Part shown: positions 1 to 8,646 of the stretch, in pieces
How the letters are laid out: every line of letters begins with the position of its first letter
Position numbering within the stretch: the first letter of the stretch is position 1
Assembly (NCBI GenBank): GCA_018268455.1
Contig: JAFDWM010000296.1
Location: 1 to 51,473 of the forward strand
DNA: 51,473 nucleotides
Direction of reading: 5' to 3'
Origin: Actinomycetota bacterium
Lineage (GTDB): Bacteria > Actinomycetota > Actinomycetes > Actinomycetales > Microbacteriaceae
Translations under genes and position numbers: made by a program
Notes under the pieces: model-generated
Database searches by the model: none
The model's input: only the letters and a program-made list of their open reading frames with translations
What the model was told of the DNA's origin: nothing

Positions 1-492
1 CTGCAGTCCACGGCCGGCGTCATCACCTCACTGCCGATCATGGAGGTGATGCCGTGGGTGGCCATCCCTCAGCCCACGATCCGTGTGGTCAGCGGAGGCC
101 GGATCCATCAGGTGCAGGCACACCCCAGCGGACGGGTGTTCGGGGCGGTGGTCGAGCTGGATCAGCCGCTTGTCCCGGGGGCGACAACCCTACTCGAGAC
201 AGAGGTCGAGTTCTCCCCCGATGGGCCTCCGGTCCAGGAGACAGGCAACGGAGTCGGCCGAGCGATTCGCGAACTCCTCATCTGGGTGCGGTTCACGCCC
301 GGCTTCCTTCCACACTGGTGCAATCTCGTCGAGGATCTGCCGGGCGAGCCGATCGCCGTGCAGCCGTTCCCGCTCGGGCGCGGAGGTGCGGCGCACGTGG
401 TCCGGGCGCCGTTCGGGCCCGGAGCGCTCGGCGTGCACTGGGGCATGAGCGGGGACTCGGGCACAGCAGCCTTCAGCACGCCGCGATCGTGA
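1..492 (+). CDS. Hypothetical protein, 5'-truncated by window edge
   Basis: An open frame runs from base 1 to a TGA at 490-492. It is already open at the window edge, so the first residues seen are the interior or C-terminal part of a longer protein. Codon third positions are G/C-rich in this frame, which supports it over the overlapping frames. The visible 163 residues are rich in Gly, Pro and Val and predicted to be mostly beta. They include the phrases WVRFTPGFLPHW and VRAPFGPGALGVHWG. I do not recognise the family; the tail vaguely resembles C-terminal domains of some actinobacterial XRE-type regulators, but no HTH is visible in the part present. The first in-frame ATG is at 40, but conserved-looking sequence precedes it, so I do not take it as the start. 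Confidence 0.55.
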   Translation: MQSTAGVITSLPIMEVMPWVAIPQPTIRVVSGGRIHQVQAHPSGRVFGAVVELDQPLVPGATTLLETEVEFSPDGPPVQETGNGVGRAIRELLIWVRFTPGFLPHWCNLVEDLPGEPIAVQPFPLGRGGAAHVVRAPFGPGALGVHWGMSGDSGTAAFSTPRS

Positions 493-533
493 ACGCGATC
501 CGTCAGAGGGGAGAGGGGTGCGGGGCCGCTGCG

Positions 534-1133
534 TCAGGCCAGCTCGGCGAGGATCGGCCGGATCGCCGCGTCGAAGGCCATCGGATCCCGGCGCAGCCCG
601 TCGGTGACCGCGATGCTGCACGCGCCGACCCGCCACAGCCCGCGCTGGACGAACGGCACGACGTGCACGTTCAGCTCGAAGGAGTGCGCGCGCCGGCCGG
701 CCTCGCGCTCGAACTCGGCCAGCGCCGCGGCGTAGGCGCGGTACGGGTCACCGGCGCCGGCGTGACCCCTGTCGTAGCGGTTCTGCGCATCGCGGGCATA
801 GCGCAGCACGTCGGCGGCGAGGGGCAGGATCGCCGCCTGCAGCCGTTCGGCGCCGCGTGCGGGCAGCGCGACGATCGTGTCGAAGCCCTCCACGAGCTCG
901 AGCGGCGCCGCGGAGGGGTGTGTGACCGGCTCGACCGTCATCTCCCAGTACGCCAGCCACTGGCTTTCGAGCTCGTCATCCGCGCCGACGGCGTCCGGCG
1001 GCGGCATCCGCCGATCGCGTAGCGCCGGGAGTCCCTCCGGGGCGCGGATCCCCAGATCCTGCCGCAGGGCGAGCGCGACGAGCACCGGGATCCCGGCCTC
1101 TTCGCGCACGAGCCACTCCGGCTTCGCTGTCAT
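534..1133 (-). CDS. Hypothetical protein (199 aa)
   Basis: A 199-residue protein starting with ATG at 1133 (MTAKPEWLVREEAG). A TACGAT box (1140-1145) ends six bases before the ATG, the same leaderless arrangement seen at several other genes here, so it probably has its own promoter although it lies 52 bases downstream of the serine hydrolase gene. The product looks soluble with alternating helix and strand and no signal peptide or membrane segment. I do not recognise a family or catalytic motif. Notable stretches are a Trp/Tyr-containing segment (SQWLAYWEMTVEP) and a C-terminal segment of predicted strands (FELNVHVVPFVQRGLWRVG). Function unknown. Confidence 0.75.
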   Translation of the reverse strand: MTAKPEWLVREEAGIPVLVALALRQDLGIRAPEGLPALRDRRMPPPDAVGADDELESQWLAYWEMTVEPVTHPSAAPLELVEGFDTIVALPARGAERLQAAILPLAADVLRYARDAQNRYDRGHAGAGDPYRAYAAALAEFEREAGRRAHSFELNVHVVPFVQRGLWRVGACSIAVTDGLRRDPMAFDAAIRPILAELA

Positions 1134-1139
1134 GCGCCC

Positions 1140-1145
1140 ATCGTA
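1140..1145 (-). promoter_or_regulatory. -10 box of leaderless promoter, hypothetical gene
   Basis: TACGAT on the minus strand, followed by exactly six bases and then the ATG at 1133. Transcription would start at or within a base of the start codon. No convincing -35 element is seen. Confidence 0.5.
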
Positions 1146-1185
1146 CGGATTCCCGGGGCCCGGCGGGCGGTCGCGCCGGATCCGA

Positions 1186-2448
1186 TCAGGCGATGGTGCG
1201 GGCGACGGCGTCGAACGCCCTGATGGTCCAGAGCAGACGCTCGGCATCCTGCGGCGTCGGCCAACTGGAGAGCTTGGCCGCCACGACGTTCGCGGGGCGG
1301 TTGATGTAGACCATCTGGCCGTGGATGCCGAGGGCGAGGAACACGTCCGATCCCGGGTAGGGGAACCAGAAGCCGTTGCGGTACATGCCGCCGGGCATGA
1401 GCGTCGGCTCCGACGCGTTCGCGAACGCGACCCGCGAATCCGGGGCTCCCGCAAGGGTGTCCGCGATCCAGGACGACGACAGCACCTGACGTCCGTCCAA
1501 GGCCGCACCGTCGCGCAGGAACAGCGTGCCGAAGCGCACCAGGTCGCGCAGCGACGCGGAGACGCCGCCGTCGAACATGCCGGATCCGACCGCGTCGACG
1601 CCGACGTTGGCGCCGAACTCGGCCCCCATCGGCTCCCACAGCCGTTCCGACATGAGGTCGGCCGCGTGGATCCCCGTCGCACCCTCGAGCACGAACGCGA
1701 GGGCGTCGGTCTCGCATGACTTGTAGTCGAAGCGTCCGCCGTGCGGTCCGTCGGCACGCAGCGACGCGAGGAAGTCGCGCAGGGTCGCGGGGGTGTCGGG
1801 ATGGCGCCGGGGCGCCCAGCCGATCGCCTCCTCGAGCAGGCGCACCTCGGCGTTCTCGTCGAGGTAGGCCTCGGAGAAGTGCACGCCGGTGCGCATGTCG
1901 AGCAGATCGCGCACCCGCGCGCCGTCGTAGCCGGAGCCGACCAGCGCCGGTACGTAGGCGGTCACCAGCCCGCCGGGGTCGAGAGCGCCCGACCCCGTGA
2001 GCGCTCCCGCGACCGCGGTCGTGAGCGACTTGCTCACCGACATCAGCAGGTGCTGCGTACCGGGGGACATCGACCCGAAGTACTGCTCGCCCATCACGGC
2101 GCCGTCGCGCGAGACGATCCACCCGTCGGTGTAGGTCGATGCCATCACGTCCTCGAACGGCGCGGAGCGCGGCTCCCACGGGTGCGGCACGTCGATGTGG
2201 GCGAGATCGGCCGGCACCGAGGGCAGCGCCAGCGAACGCCCCCGCGAGGAGATCGGGTGCACGGGCAGGAAGTCCGCCATGTGCTGCATCGACCAGCGCA
2301 GGTTCGGCTCCTGCTGCCACGCCTCCAGCGGAGGGATGAACCCGTCCATCGGGCGCAGACCGTCCTGTGCGACGACCGGCACGGCCCCGGTCGGGGGTGT
2401 CGTACCGGCCCAGATCTCGGTCGAGGGGGGTGTCACATCACCGCTCAT
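1186..2448 (-). CDS. Serine hydrolase, beta-lactamase/NylB-like
   Basis: A 420-residue serine hydrolase of the beta-lactamase class C / 6-aminohexanoate-dimer hydrolase type. The SxxK nucleophile motif is SVSK at residues 137-140, the second catalytic Tyr is in FDYKSCETDAL at about residue 242, and the third motif is HGQ near residue 380 in place of KTG. This combination resembles NylB-type amide hydrolases more than penicillin-binding proteins. No signal peptide is visible, so it is probably cytoplasmic. Its ATG overlaps the TGA of the upstream ATP-grasp gene (ATGA), so the two are translationally coupled and probably share a pathway. A hydrolase acting on an amide or peptide made or modified by the ligase is an inference; the substrate is unknown. 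Confidence 0.85.
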   Translation of the reverse strand: MSGDVTPPSTEIWAGTTPPTGAVPVVAQDGLRPMDGFIPPLEAWQQEPNLRWSMQHMADFLPVHPISSRGRSLALPSVPADLAHIDVPHPWEPRSAPFEDVMASTYTDGWIVSRDGAVMGEQYFGSMSPGTQHLLMSVSKSLTTAVAGALTGSGALDPGGLVTAYVPALVGSGYDGARVRDLLDMRTGVHFSEAYLDENAEVRLLEEAIGWAPRRHPDTPATLRDFLASLRADGPHGGRFDYKSCETDALAFVLEGATGIHAADLMSERLWEPMGAEFGANVGVDAVGSGMFDGGVSASLRDLVRFGTLFLRDGAALDGRQVLSSSWIADTLAGAPDSRVAFANASEPTLMPGGMYRNGFWFPYPGSDVFLALGIHGQMVYINRPANVVAAKLSSWPTPQDAERLLWTIRAFDAVARTIA

Positions 2449-4190
2449 GAGGTGGATGGGTTTCCGATCATCTCGTTCTCATCGGCCACCGGGGCAGGCG
2501 CCAGCTCGGTGGCGGCATACATCGCCCGGATGGACTCGATGAGGTGCTTCGCGCGGATGGACAGTCTGCCGGTAGGCGTCTGCAGCCGACCCTTGGTGAC
2601 AAGGATCCCCAGATCCGCTCCCTTCCAACGGTAGTCGCCCGGGCCGTAGATCCGCAGGAAGAACGATTCGGACTCGGATCCGAGCAGGTGCCAGTCCAGG
2701 TCGCCCTGTGAGAACGCGAGGCGCCCGTAGGCGTCGAGCACGTAGCGGCCGGTGGGCGGAGCGACGTCGATGTGCTCCACGGTGGCGTCGGTGTGCTTGA
2801 TGATCATGTGGCTCCACTGGTCGGCGGCGGCGAGCTCCTCCCAGCGGTCGTTGATCTCGTCGACGTCGAGGTCGAACTCGACCCCGGCGTACTCGAGCAG
2901 ATGGAACACGAACAACGGGATGTCCGCATACGCGCCCGCGGTGACATTCGTGATCGCGGACGCGCCGGAGATGCGGGGGTTGAGCTCACCCAGGTACACG
3001 TCGCCCGTGTCGGTGTCCAGCAGCACGTCGACCTCGAAGAACCCGCGGTAGCCCTCGGCGCTCAGCGCGTCGCCGAGCTTGCGCACGAGGCTGGTGGCGG
3101 CATGGCGGGTGGGCTCGTCGAGCACCCCGGGGAACATCTCGTTGCCGGCCCAGCCGCCGCGGTAAGGCGTGAGCTCCTTGTGCCCGGTGATCTCGGTCAT
3201 GAACGGGCCGACGACGGTGCCGTGCCGCGTGAGCACGGCCTCCACGGCGATCGGGCGGTTGTTGATCCGCTTCATCACCTTGATCTCGTGCCCGATGATG
3301 TCGTCCTTGTTCTTATTGAACGAGGAGGCGTCGGCGATGAAGTACGTGGTCTTGCCCGAGTCGCCGTAGGCGGTCTGCACGACGAGATCGGATCCGAGAC
3401 CGGCCGCCTCGGCCTGCGCCATCAGGTCGTCGAAGGACTCTGCCTTCGTGATCACGTTCGGCACGCTCGGCACCCCGACCGCCGCGGCGATCCGGGTGGT
3501 CACCATCTTCGAGTCCAGGTGCTCACGGAGCTTCGCCGAGGGCAGGATCAGCTCGTATCCGAGCTCCTCGCAGATCGCCTCGGTCTCCTCGTCGAAGAAC
3601 ACCATCGCGATCCGCGGCTTCTCGCCCGCGGGCGTGAGCCGGGCGATGTGCGCGCGCACCTCGTGGTGGCGCAGCAGCCAGTTGTTGATCTCCTCGCCGC
3701 TCTGCCACTCGATGTACGGCTTGTGGATCGGGCTGAACACGCGCGGGTGCGCGCCCTGCCAGCTGTCGTAGTAGGTGATGTAGGAGAAGCCGCGTACCCA
3801 GCGGTCCAGGCCGAGCAGGTTGAACGCGGAGGCGCCGACGAAGAAGATCGGCGTGCGGTTGGTGCGGAAGTAGTGCCGGATCTCCGACATGTTCCGCAGG
3901 CCGTGCGTGCGGGAGGGCGGCGCGCCCGCGACGATCTCGGGGTCGAGCGCGGGCACGGCCACGGGCAGCGGCCCGGTGTGATGCGCGGTGGCCGCCTTGG
4001 GCACGGGCCGGCGCGCGCGGGATCCGCTCTTCGGCGCCGCCTTCGCGCTCTTCGCCGGAGCCGCCTTCGCGTCCTTCGCCGGAGTCGCCTTGGCGGCGCT
4101 CGCGGTTCTGCGGGGAGTACGGCGGGGGCGCGGGGTCTCGGCGCCCTCGCTCGGGTCGTCGTTCGATGCCGGCGTGTTGTTGGATGCCAC
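2445..4190 (-). CDS. ATP-grasp ligase (biotin carboxylase-like) with Lys/Ala-rich N-terminus
   Basis: I take GTG at 4190 (VASNNTPASND) as the start because an AGGAAGG ribosome binding site lies seven bases upstream; this gives 581 residues. Residues 1 to about 90 are low-complexity, rich in Ala, Lys, Pro and Arg (for example PAKDAKAAPAKSAKAAPK), resembling a histone H1-like tail. The rest is an ATP-grasp fold: a pre-grasp region, the ATP-binding lysine region (DLVVQTAYGDSGKTTYF) and a metal-binding Glu/Asn segment (VYLGELNPRISGAS). It would form a carboxyl-phosphate and condense it with an amine; no biotin carrier is nearby. It is translationally coupled to the NylB-like hydrolase downstream. 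The peptide or amide ligase role is inferred from family and context; the substrate is unknown. Confidence 0.85.
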   Translation of the reverse strand: MASNNTPASNDDPSEGAETPRPRRTPRRTASAAKATPAKDAKAAPAKSAKAAPKSGSRARRPVPKAATAHHTGPLPVAVPALDPEIVAGAPPSRTHGLRNMSEIRHYFRTNRTPIFFVGASAFNLLGLDRWVRGFSYITYYDSWQGAHPRVFSPIHKPYIEWQSGEEINNWLLRHHEVRAHIARLTPAGEKPRIAMVFFDEETEAICEELGYELILPSAKLREHLDSKMVTTRIAAAVGVPSVPNVITKAESFDDLMAQAEAAGLGSDLVVQTAYGDSGKTTYFIADASSFNKNKDDIIGHEIKVMKRINNRPIAVEAVLTRHGTVVGPFMTEITGHKELTPYRGGWAGNEMFPGVLDEPTRHAATSLVRKLGDALSAEGYRGFFEVDVLLDTDTGDVYLGELNPRISGASAITNVTAGAYADIPLFVFHLLEYAGVEFDLDVDEINDRWEELAAADQWSHMIIKHTDATVEHIDVAPPTGRYVLDAYGRLAFSQGDLDWHLLGSESESFFLRIYGPGDYRWKGADLGILVTKGRLQTPTGRLSIRAKHLIESIRAMYAATELAPAPVADENEMIGNPSTS

Positions 4191-4258
4191 TGTCTTGCCT
4201 TCCTGGTGAGTGCTTCGGCTGCGGAGGCCGGATTCGCGCCGCCGCGGGATTACTGATC

Positions 4259-4492
4259 TCAGTGCGGGCATGCCTCGTGCAGATCGTCGCGGGCGCGTCG
4301 GCGGATGACGCCGATCACGACGAGCGTCAGGGTGACGCTGAGCGGCACGAGTGCGCCCGCGTGCGGGAAGACGGAGACGGAAGCGAACACGATCACCGGC
4401 GGAAGAGAGCCGAGGGCGACGATCCGCCGGAGCCCCGGGCTCGGCTTCAGCGTCCGGCCGCCGTGCGCCGGCGGTTGCACGTCGAGTGCCAC
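4259..4492 (-). CDS. Small membrane protein (77 aa)
   Basis: Starts with GTG at 4492, preceded by a near-ideal ribosome binding site (AAGGAGG, four bases away). The 77 residues contain two hydrophobic segments, roughly residues 25-44 (IVALGSLPPVIVFASVSVF) and 46-63 (GALVPLSVTLTLVVIGVI), followed by a basic RRRARDD turn, so it is predicted to be a two-helix inner membrane protein. It ends about 70 bases upstream of the ATP-grasp gene on the same strand and may be cotranscribed with it and the hydrolase. I recognise no family. Confidence 0.65.
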   Translation of the reverse strand: MALDVQPPAHGGRTLKPSPGLRRIVALGSLPPVIVFASVSVFPHAGALVPLSVTLTLVVIGVIRRRARDDLHEACPH

Positions 4493-4644
4493 AGTGCCTC
4501 CTTCAGGAACGACGGTGTTCTCTCAGGATCGGGGGAGTCCAGATTTACCAGGTGCAGGGCCGGCGCGCCAGCCCGGCAGGCTCGTCCCTCGCTGCGGGCC
4601 CCGTGCAGGGCGGACACCCGGGCGCTCACCCAGCCCCGCGCCGG

Positions 4645-4650
4645 TAGGAT
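4645..4650 (+). promoter_or_regulatory. -10 box of leaderless purM promoter
   Basis: TAGGAT followed by six bases and the GTG start of purM at 4657, so the transcript should begin at the start codon. There is no ribosome binding site upstream of the GTG, consistent with leaderless translation. No clear -35. The stretch 4493-4644 otherwise holds only the promoter of the divergent small membrane gene and nothing else I recognise. Confidence 0.6.
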
Positions 4651-4656
4651 TGCGGG

Positions 4657-5796
4657 GTGTCCTCCCGCACCTATGCTGAGGCCGGCGTCGATACGGCGGC
4701 CGGCGATCGCGCCGTCGAACTCATGAAGTCCGCCGTCCGTGCCACGCACGGACCCGAGGTGCTCGGCGGGGTCGGCGGATTCGCCGGTCTCTTCGACGCC
4801 TCGGCCCTGCTCGGCTATCGCCGGCCGCTGCTCGCCTCGAGCACCGACGGCGTGGGCACGAAGGTCGCGATCGCGCAGGCGATCGACAAGCACGACACGA
4901 TCGGGCACGACCTGGTCGGCATGGTCGTCGACGACATCGTCGTGGTGGGCGCGAAGCCGCTGTTCATGACCGACTACATCGCCTGCGGCAAGGTGTTCCC
5001 CGAGCGCATCGCCGACATCGTGCGCGGCATCGCCGAGGCCTGCGAGCTCACCGGCACGGCCCTCGTCGGTGGCGAGACGGCCGAGCATCCCGGCCTGCTG
5101 GGCGTCGACGACTACGACGTCGCGGGCGCCGCGACCGGCATCGTCGAGGCCGACCGGATCCTCGGATCCGAGCGCGTGCAGGACGGCGACGTGGTGCTCG
5201 CCCTCGCCTCGAGCGGCCTGCACTCCAACGGCTACTCGCTGGTGCGCCACATCCTCGCGAAGGCCGGCATAGGGTACGGCGACCGCTCCGACGACCTGGG
5301 CGCGACCTGGGGCGAGGCGCTGCTCACGCCCACCCGCCTCTACACATCCCCGCTGCTGCGCGTGATCGACGAGTTCGCCGGTGCCGGCGCCGGCGGTGCC
5401 GACGCGATCCACGCACTCAGCCACGTGACCGGCGGCGGCATCGCAGCGAACCTGGCCCGCGTGCTCCCGCAGGGATCCTGGGCAGAGGTCGACCGGTCCA
5501 CCTGGTCGCCCGCACCCGTGTTCCGCGTGCTGAGCGACATCGCCGGCACCTCGCTCGAATCGAGCGAGGGCACCTGGAACCTCGGCATCGGCTTCGTCGC
5601 CGTCGTGGATGCGGGATCCGCGGCCGCGATCGCGCAGAGCCTCACCGCCGGCGGGATCGACACCTGGCAGATCGGCACGGTGCGCCTGGACAGTGCCGCC
5701 GCCCGCCCGGCCGGAGACTTCGAGCAGGGCGCGAAGGGCGTCGACGGCGGCGCGGTGCGCCTGGTCGGCGCCTATGCGGACGCTGCACGAGCCTGA
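4657..5796 (+). CDS. purM: Phosphoribosylformylglycinamidine cyclo-ligase (AIR synthetase)
   Basis: PurM converts FGAM to AIR with ATP in step five of purine synthesis, in the cytoplasm. The 379-residue length is slightly above the usual 330-350. Visible family features are the early Tyr-Ala-Glu-Ala-Gly-Val-Asp motif (TYAEAGVDTAAGDRAVELMK), the STDGVGTK segment, GHDLVGMVVDDIVVVGAKPLFMTDY cut here only for description, the GGETAEHPG motif and the HVTGGGIAANL motif. It is followed 35 bases later by purF on the same strand. The order purM then purF is the reverse of the purF-purM order familiar from mycobacteria and streptomycetes. GTG is chosen because the leaderless -10 box ends six bases before it. 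Confidence 0.97.
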   Translation: MSSRTYAEAGVDTAAGDRAVELMKSAVRATHGPEVLGGVGGFAGLFDASALLGYRRPLLASSTDGVGTKVAIAQAIDKHDTIGHDLVGMVVDDIVVVGAKPLFMTDYIACGKVFPERIADIVRGIAEACELTGTALVGGETAEHPGLLGVDDYDVAGAATGIVEADRILGSERVQDGDVVLALASSGLHSNGYSLVRHILAKAGIGYGDRSDDLGATWGEALLTPTRLYTSPLLRVIDEFAGAGAGGADAIHALSHVTGGGIAANLARVLPQGSWAEVDRSTWSPAPVFRVLSDIAGTSLESSEGTWNLGIGFVAVVDAGSAAAIAQSLTAGGIDTWQIGTVRLDSAAARPAGDFEQGAKGVDGGAVRLVGAYADAARA

Positions 5797-5831
5797 GCAC
5801 GACATCAGAGAACGGATGAGCTGAAACCCCT

Positions 5832-7310
5832 ATGTGCGGCATCGTCGGAATGGTCGGGAACAGCCCGGTCAACCAGGACATCTACGACGCGCTCCTGCTC
5901 CTGCAACACCGCGGCCAGGACGCGACCGGCATCGCCACGGCCGAGCCGAACGGCGTCATGCACATGGCCAAGGCGCAGGGCATGGTGCGCGAGGCGTTCC
6001 GCACCCGCGACATGCGGTCCCTGCTCGGCAACGTCGGCCTCGGCCATGTGCGGTATGCGACCAAGGGCACCGCGTCGAGCGAGGAGGAGGCGCAGCCGTT
6101 CTACGTGAACGCGCCCTACGGCATCATCCTCATCCACAACGGCAACCTCACGAACACCCGCGAGCTCACCGAGGACATGGCGCGGCGCGACCGCCGGCAC
6201 CTGAACTCCTCGAGCGACACCGAGCTGCTGCTGAACGTGCTCGCGCACGAACTGCAGACCACCACCTCGGCGGTCGATCTCGACTCCGCGCGCATCTTCG
6301 AGGCGGTCACCCGCACGCACGAGCGCATCGAGGGCGCCTACGCCGTCATCGCGATCATCGCCGGTCATGGCCTGCTCGCGTTCCGGGATCCGTTCGGGAT
6401 CCGCCCGCTCATCCTCGGCAGGCGCGTGCGCCCGGCATCCGGATCCGCGACCGGGGACGCCGACGAGTGGGTCGTCGCGAGCGAGTCGCTCGTGCTCGAG
6501 AACGCCGACTACGAGATCGTGCGCGAGGTCGAGCCCGGCGAGGCGATCTTCATCGCGAACGACGGCACGCTGTACTCCCAGCAGTGCGCGGCGAACCCGC
6601 AGCTCACCCCGTGCGCGTTCGAGTACGTCTACCTCGCCCGTCCCGACTCGGTCATGAACGGCATCTCGGTGTACGAGTCGCGGCTGCGCATGGGCGACCG
6701 TCTCGCCGACACGATCGCGAAGCACGTGCCGCTCGACGAGATCGACGTGGTCATGCCCATCCCCGATTCCTCCCGACCCGCGGCGATGGAGGTCGCGCGC
6801 AAGCTCGGCATCGAGTACCGCGAGGGCTTCTACAAGAACCGCTACGTGGGCCGCACCTTCATCATGCCGGGGCAGGCGGTGCGCAAGAAGAGCGTGCGGC
6901 AGAAGCTGAACGCCATGTCGACGGAGTTCAAGGGCAAGAACGTGCTGCTCATCGACGACTCGATCGTGCGCGGCACCACCAGCAAGCAGATCATCCAGAT
7001 GGCCCGCGACGCCGGTGCGGCCTCGGTGATCTTCGCCTCCGCCGCCCCGCCCATCCGGCACCCGCACGTGTACGGCATCAACATGCCGAGCAAGCACGAG
7101 CTCGTCGCGCACGGCCGCACGATCCCGGAGATCGCCGAGGAGCTCGGCGCCGACCGGCTCGTGTACCAGGAGGTCGAGGATCTCAAGGCCGCCATCATCG
7201 AGGGATCCGAGATGACCGACCTCGACCTCAGCCCATTCGACGGCCGGTACGTGACCGGAACGGTCACCGACGAGTACCTGGAGTGGCTCGAGGGATCGCA
7301 GACCTCGTGA
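5832..7310 (+). CDS. purF: Amidophosphoribosyltransferase
   Basis: PurF catalyses the first committed step of purine synthesis, moving glutamine amide nitrogen onto PRPP. The 492-residue protein starts MCGIVG, so Cys2 is the N-terminal nucleophile of the class II glutaminase domain (about residues 2-240, with the RYATKG and HNGNLTN segments). The phosphoribosyltransferase domain follows, with the PRPP loop VLLIDDSIVRGTTS near residue 375. The start is fixed by the requirement for Cys after Met. The MFS exporter gene begins 13 bases after its stop, so they may be cotranscribed. Confidence 0.97.
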   Translation: MCGIVGMVGNSPVNQDIYDALLLLQHRGQDATGIATAEPNGVMHMAKAQGMVREAFRTRDMRSLLGNVGLGHVRYATKGTASSEEEAQPFYVNAPYGIILIHNGNLTNTRELTEDMARRDRRHLNSSSDTELLLNVLAHELQTTTSAVDLDSARIFEAVTRTHERIEGAYAVIAIIAGHGLLAFRDPFGIRPLILGRRVRPASGSATGDADEWVVASESLVLENADYEIVREVEPGEAIFIANDGTLYSQQCAANPQLTPCAFEYVYLARPDSVMNGISVYESRLRMGDRLADTIAKHVPLDEIDVVMPIPDSSRPAAMEVARKLGIEYREGFYKNRYVGRTFIMPGQAVRKKSVRQKLNAMSTEFKGKNVLLIDDSIVRGTTSKQIIQMARDAGAASVIFASAAPPIRHPHVYGINMPSKHELVAHGRTIPEIAEELGADRLVYQEVEDLKAAIIEGSEMTDLDLSPFDGRYVTGTVTDEYLEWLEGSQTS

Positions 7311-7323
7311 CGGGCGGCGAGCG

Positions 7324-8643
7324 GTGAACGCCCGTCCGCTCTGGCAGGGCCGCACGCTCGCGGTTCTCGGCATCGTGCTCGTGGCGTTCTCGCTGCGCTC
7401 CGCCGTCGCCTCGCTCTCCCCGGTCGTGGATCACGTCGCCCGGGACTACCCGATGCCGGCCGCCGTGGTCGGCCTGATCGGCACCGCGCCCCCGGTGTGC
7501 TTCGCGCTGTTCGGCCTGCTCACCCCGGTGCTCGAGCGCCGGCTCGGGCTGGAGCGGGTCACGGTGCTCGCGCTCGCCGCGGTGACCGTGGGCCTGATCG
7601 CCCGCGGCGTCTCCGTGAACTCGACGACGCTGCTGCTCGCGACCGCGCTGGTGTTCGCCGGCGTGGGGATGGCGAACATCCTCATGCCGCCGCTGGTGAA
7701 GAAGTACTTCCCCGACCGGCTCGGCCTCATGATGACGCTGTACACGACGGTGATGGCGTTCTCGACGTTCCTGCCGCCGCTCGTGGCCGTGCCCGTCGCC
7801 GACGCCGCGGGCTGGCGGTTCTCACTCGCGATGTGGGCGGTGTTCGCGCTCGCGGGGACGATCCCGTGGGTGCTGATGCTGCTGCGGGAGCGCCGCGGAT
7901 CCGCACCGGTGCTCGGCGCCGAGGAAGCCGTGCTCGGGCAGGCGGGGCGGGATCCCGAGCACGCGACCTTCGAGGACGCCGCCGCGATCGCCACCGGCCC
8001 GATCGTCGTGGCGCCGTCGAACTCCGGCGCGTTCGCGCGGCTCACCCGGATCCCGCTGGCCTGGACGCTCGTGCTCCTGTTCGGCACCTCGGCGAGCATG
8101 GCCTATACGGCGTTCGCCTGGCTGCCGTCGATCCTGGTGCAGCATGCGGGGGTCACGGCGCAGGAGGGCGGGTTCCTGCTCTCCGTCTTCGCGTTCACGG
8201 GCCTGCCCGCCTCGCTCATCGTGCCCGTGCTGGTCGTGCGGTTCCGCGCCACGGGCGTGCTGTACGTCGTCGGCGCGCTCGGCGCGGCCGTCGGCCTGCT
8301 GGGTCTGCTCTTGTGGCCGGTGCCGGCGCTCGTGTGGCTGTGGGTGGTGCTGTACGGCCTCGCCGGCCTGCTCTTCCCGCTGGCGCTGGTGCTGATCAGC
8401 ATCCGCGCCCGCGAACCCGAGACCGCGGTCGCGCTGAGCGGCTTCGTGCAGAGCCTCGGCTACGTGATCGCGGCAATATTCCCGTTCATCGTCGGTGTCG
8501 TGCACACCGCGACCGGCGGCTGGCAGGCACCGCTCGCGGTCCTCATCGCGCTGCTGATCGTCTCGATCCCCGCCGGCGTCTATGCCGGCCGGCACATCAC
8601 CGTCGAGGCGGCCTGGGAGCGCCGGCACGGCAGGCGCTGGTAG
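7324..8643 (+). CDS. MFS transporter, CynX/NimT-like
   Basis: A 439-residue major facilitator with about twelve hydrophobic helices. The opening segment (AVLGIVLVAFSLRSAVASLSP) with its SLRSA motif, and the later LMPPLVKKYFPDRLGLMMTLYT segment read in pieces, match the CynX/NimT branch that exports cyanate-like or nitroimidazole-type small molecules. The actual substrate cannot be told. A cytoplasmic loop of about 60 residues (RERRGSAPVLGAEEAVLGQ onward) divides the two halves. GTG at 7324 lies 13 bases after purF. Only three bases separate its stop from the stop of the convergent beta-galactosidase gene, leaving no room for a conventional terminator. Confidence 0.85.
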   Translation: MNARPLWQGRTLAVLGIVLVAFSLRSAVASLSPVVDHVARDYPMPAAVVGLIGTAPPVCFALFGLLTPVLERRLGLERVTVLALAAVTVGLIARGVSVNSTTLLLATALVFAGVGMANILMPPLVKKYFPDRLGLMMTLYTTVMAFSTFLPPLVAVPVADAAGWRFSLAMWAVFALAGTIPWVLMLLRERRGSAPVLGAEEAVLGQAGRDPEHATFEDAAAIATGPIVVAPSNSGAFARLTRIPLAWTLVLLFGTSASMAYTAFAWLPSILVQHAGVTAQEGGFLLSVFAFTGLPASLIVPVLVVRFRATGVLYVVGALGAAVGLLGLLLWPVPALVWLWVVLYGLAGLLFPLALVLISIRAREPETAVALSGFVQSLGYVIAAIFPFIVGVVHTATGGWQAPLAVLIALLIVSIPAGVYAGRHITVEAAWERRHGRRW

Positions 8644-8646
8644 AGC

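Noticed and set aside
54-1022. Long plus-strand reading frame across the first kilobase
   Set aside because: It is Arg/Gly/Pro-rich low-quality sequence that runs antisense to the 199-residue gene and has the wrong third-position bias. It is a shadow of the real genes.
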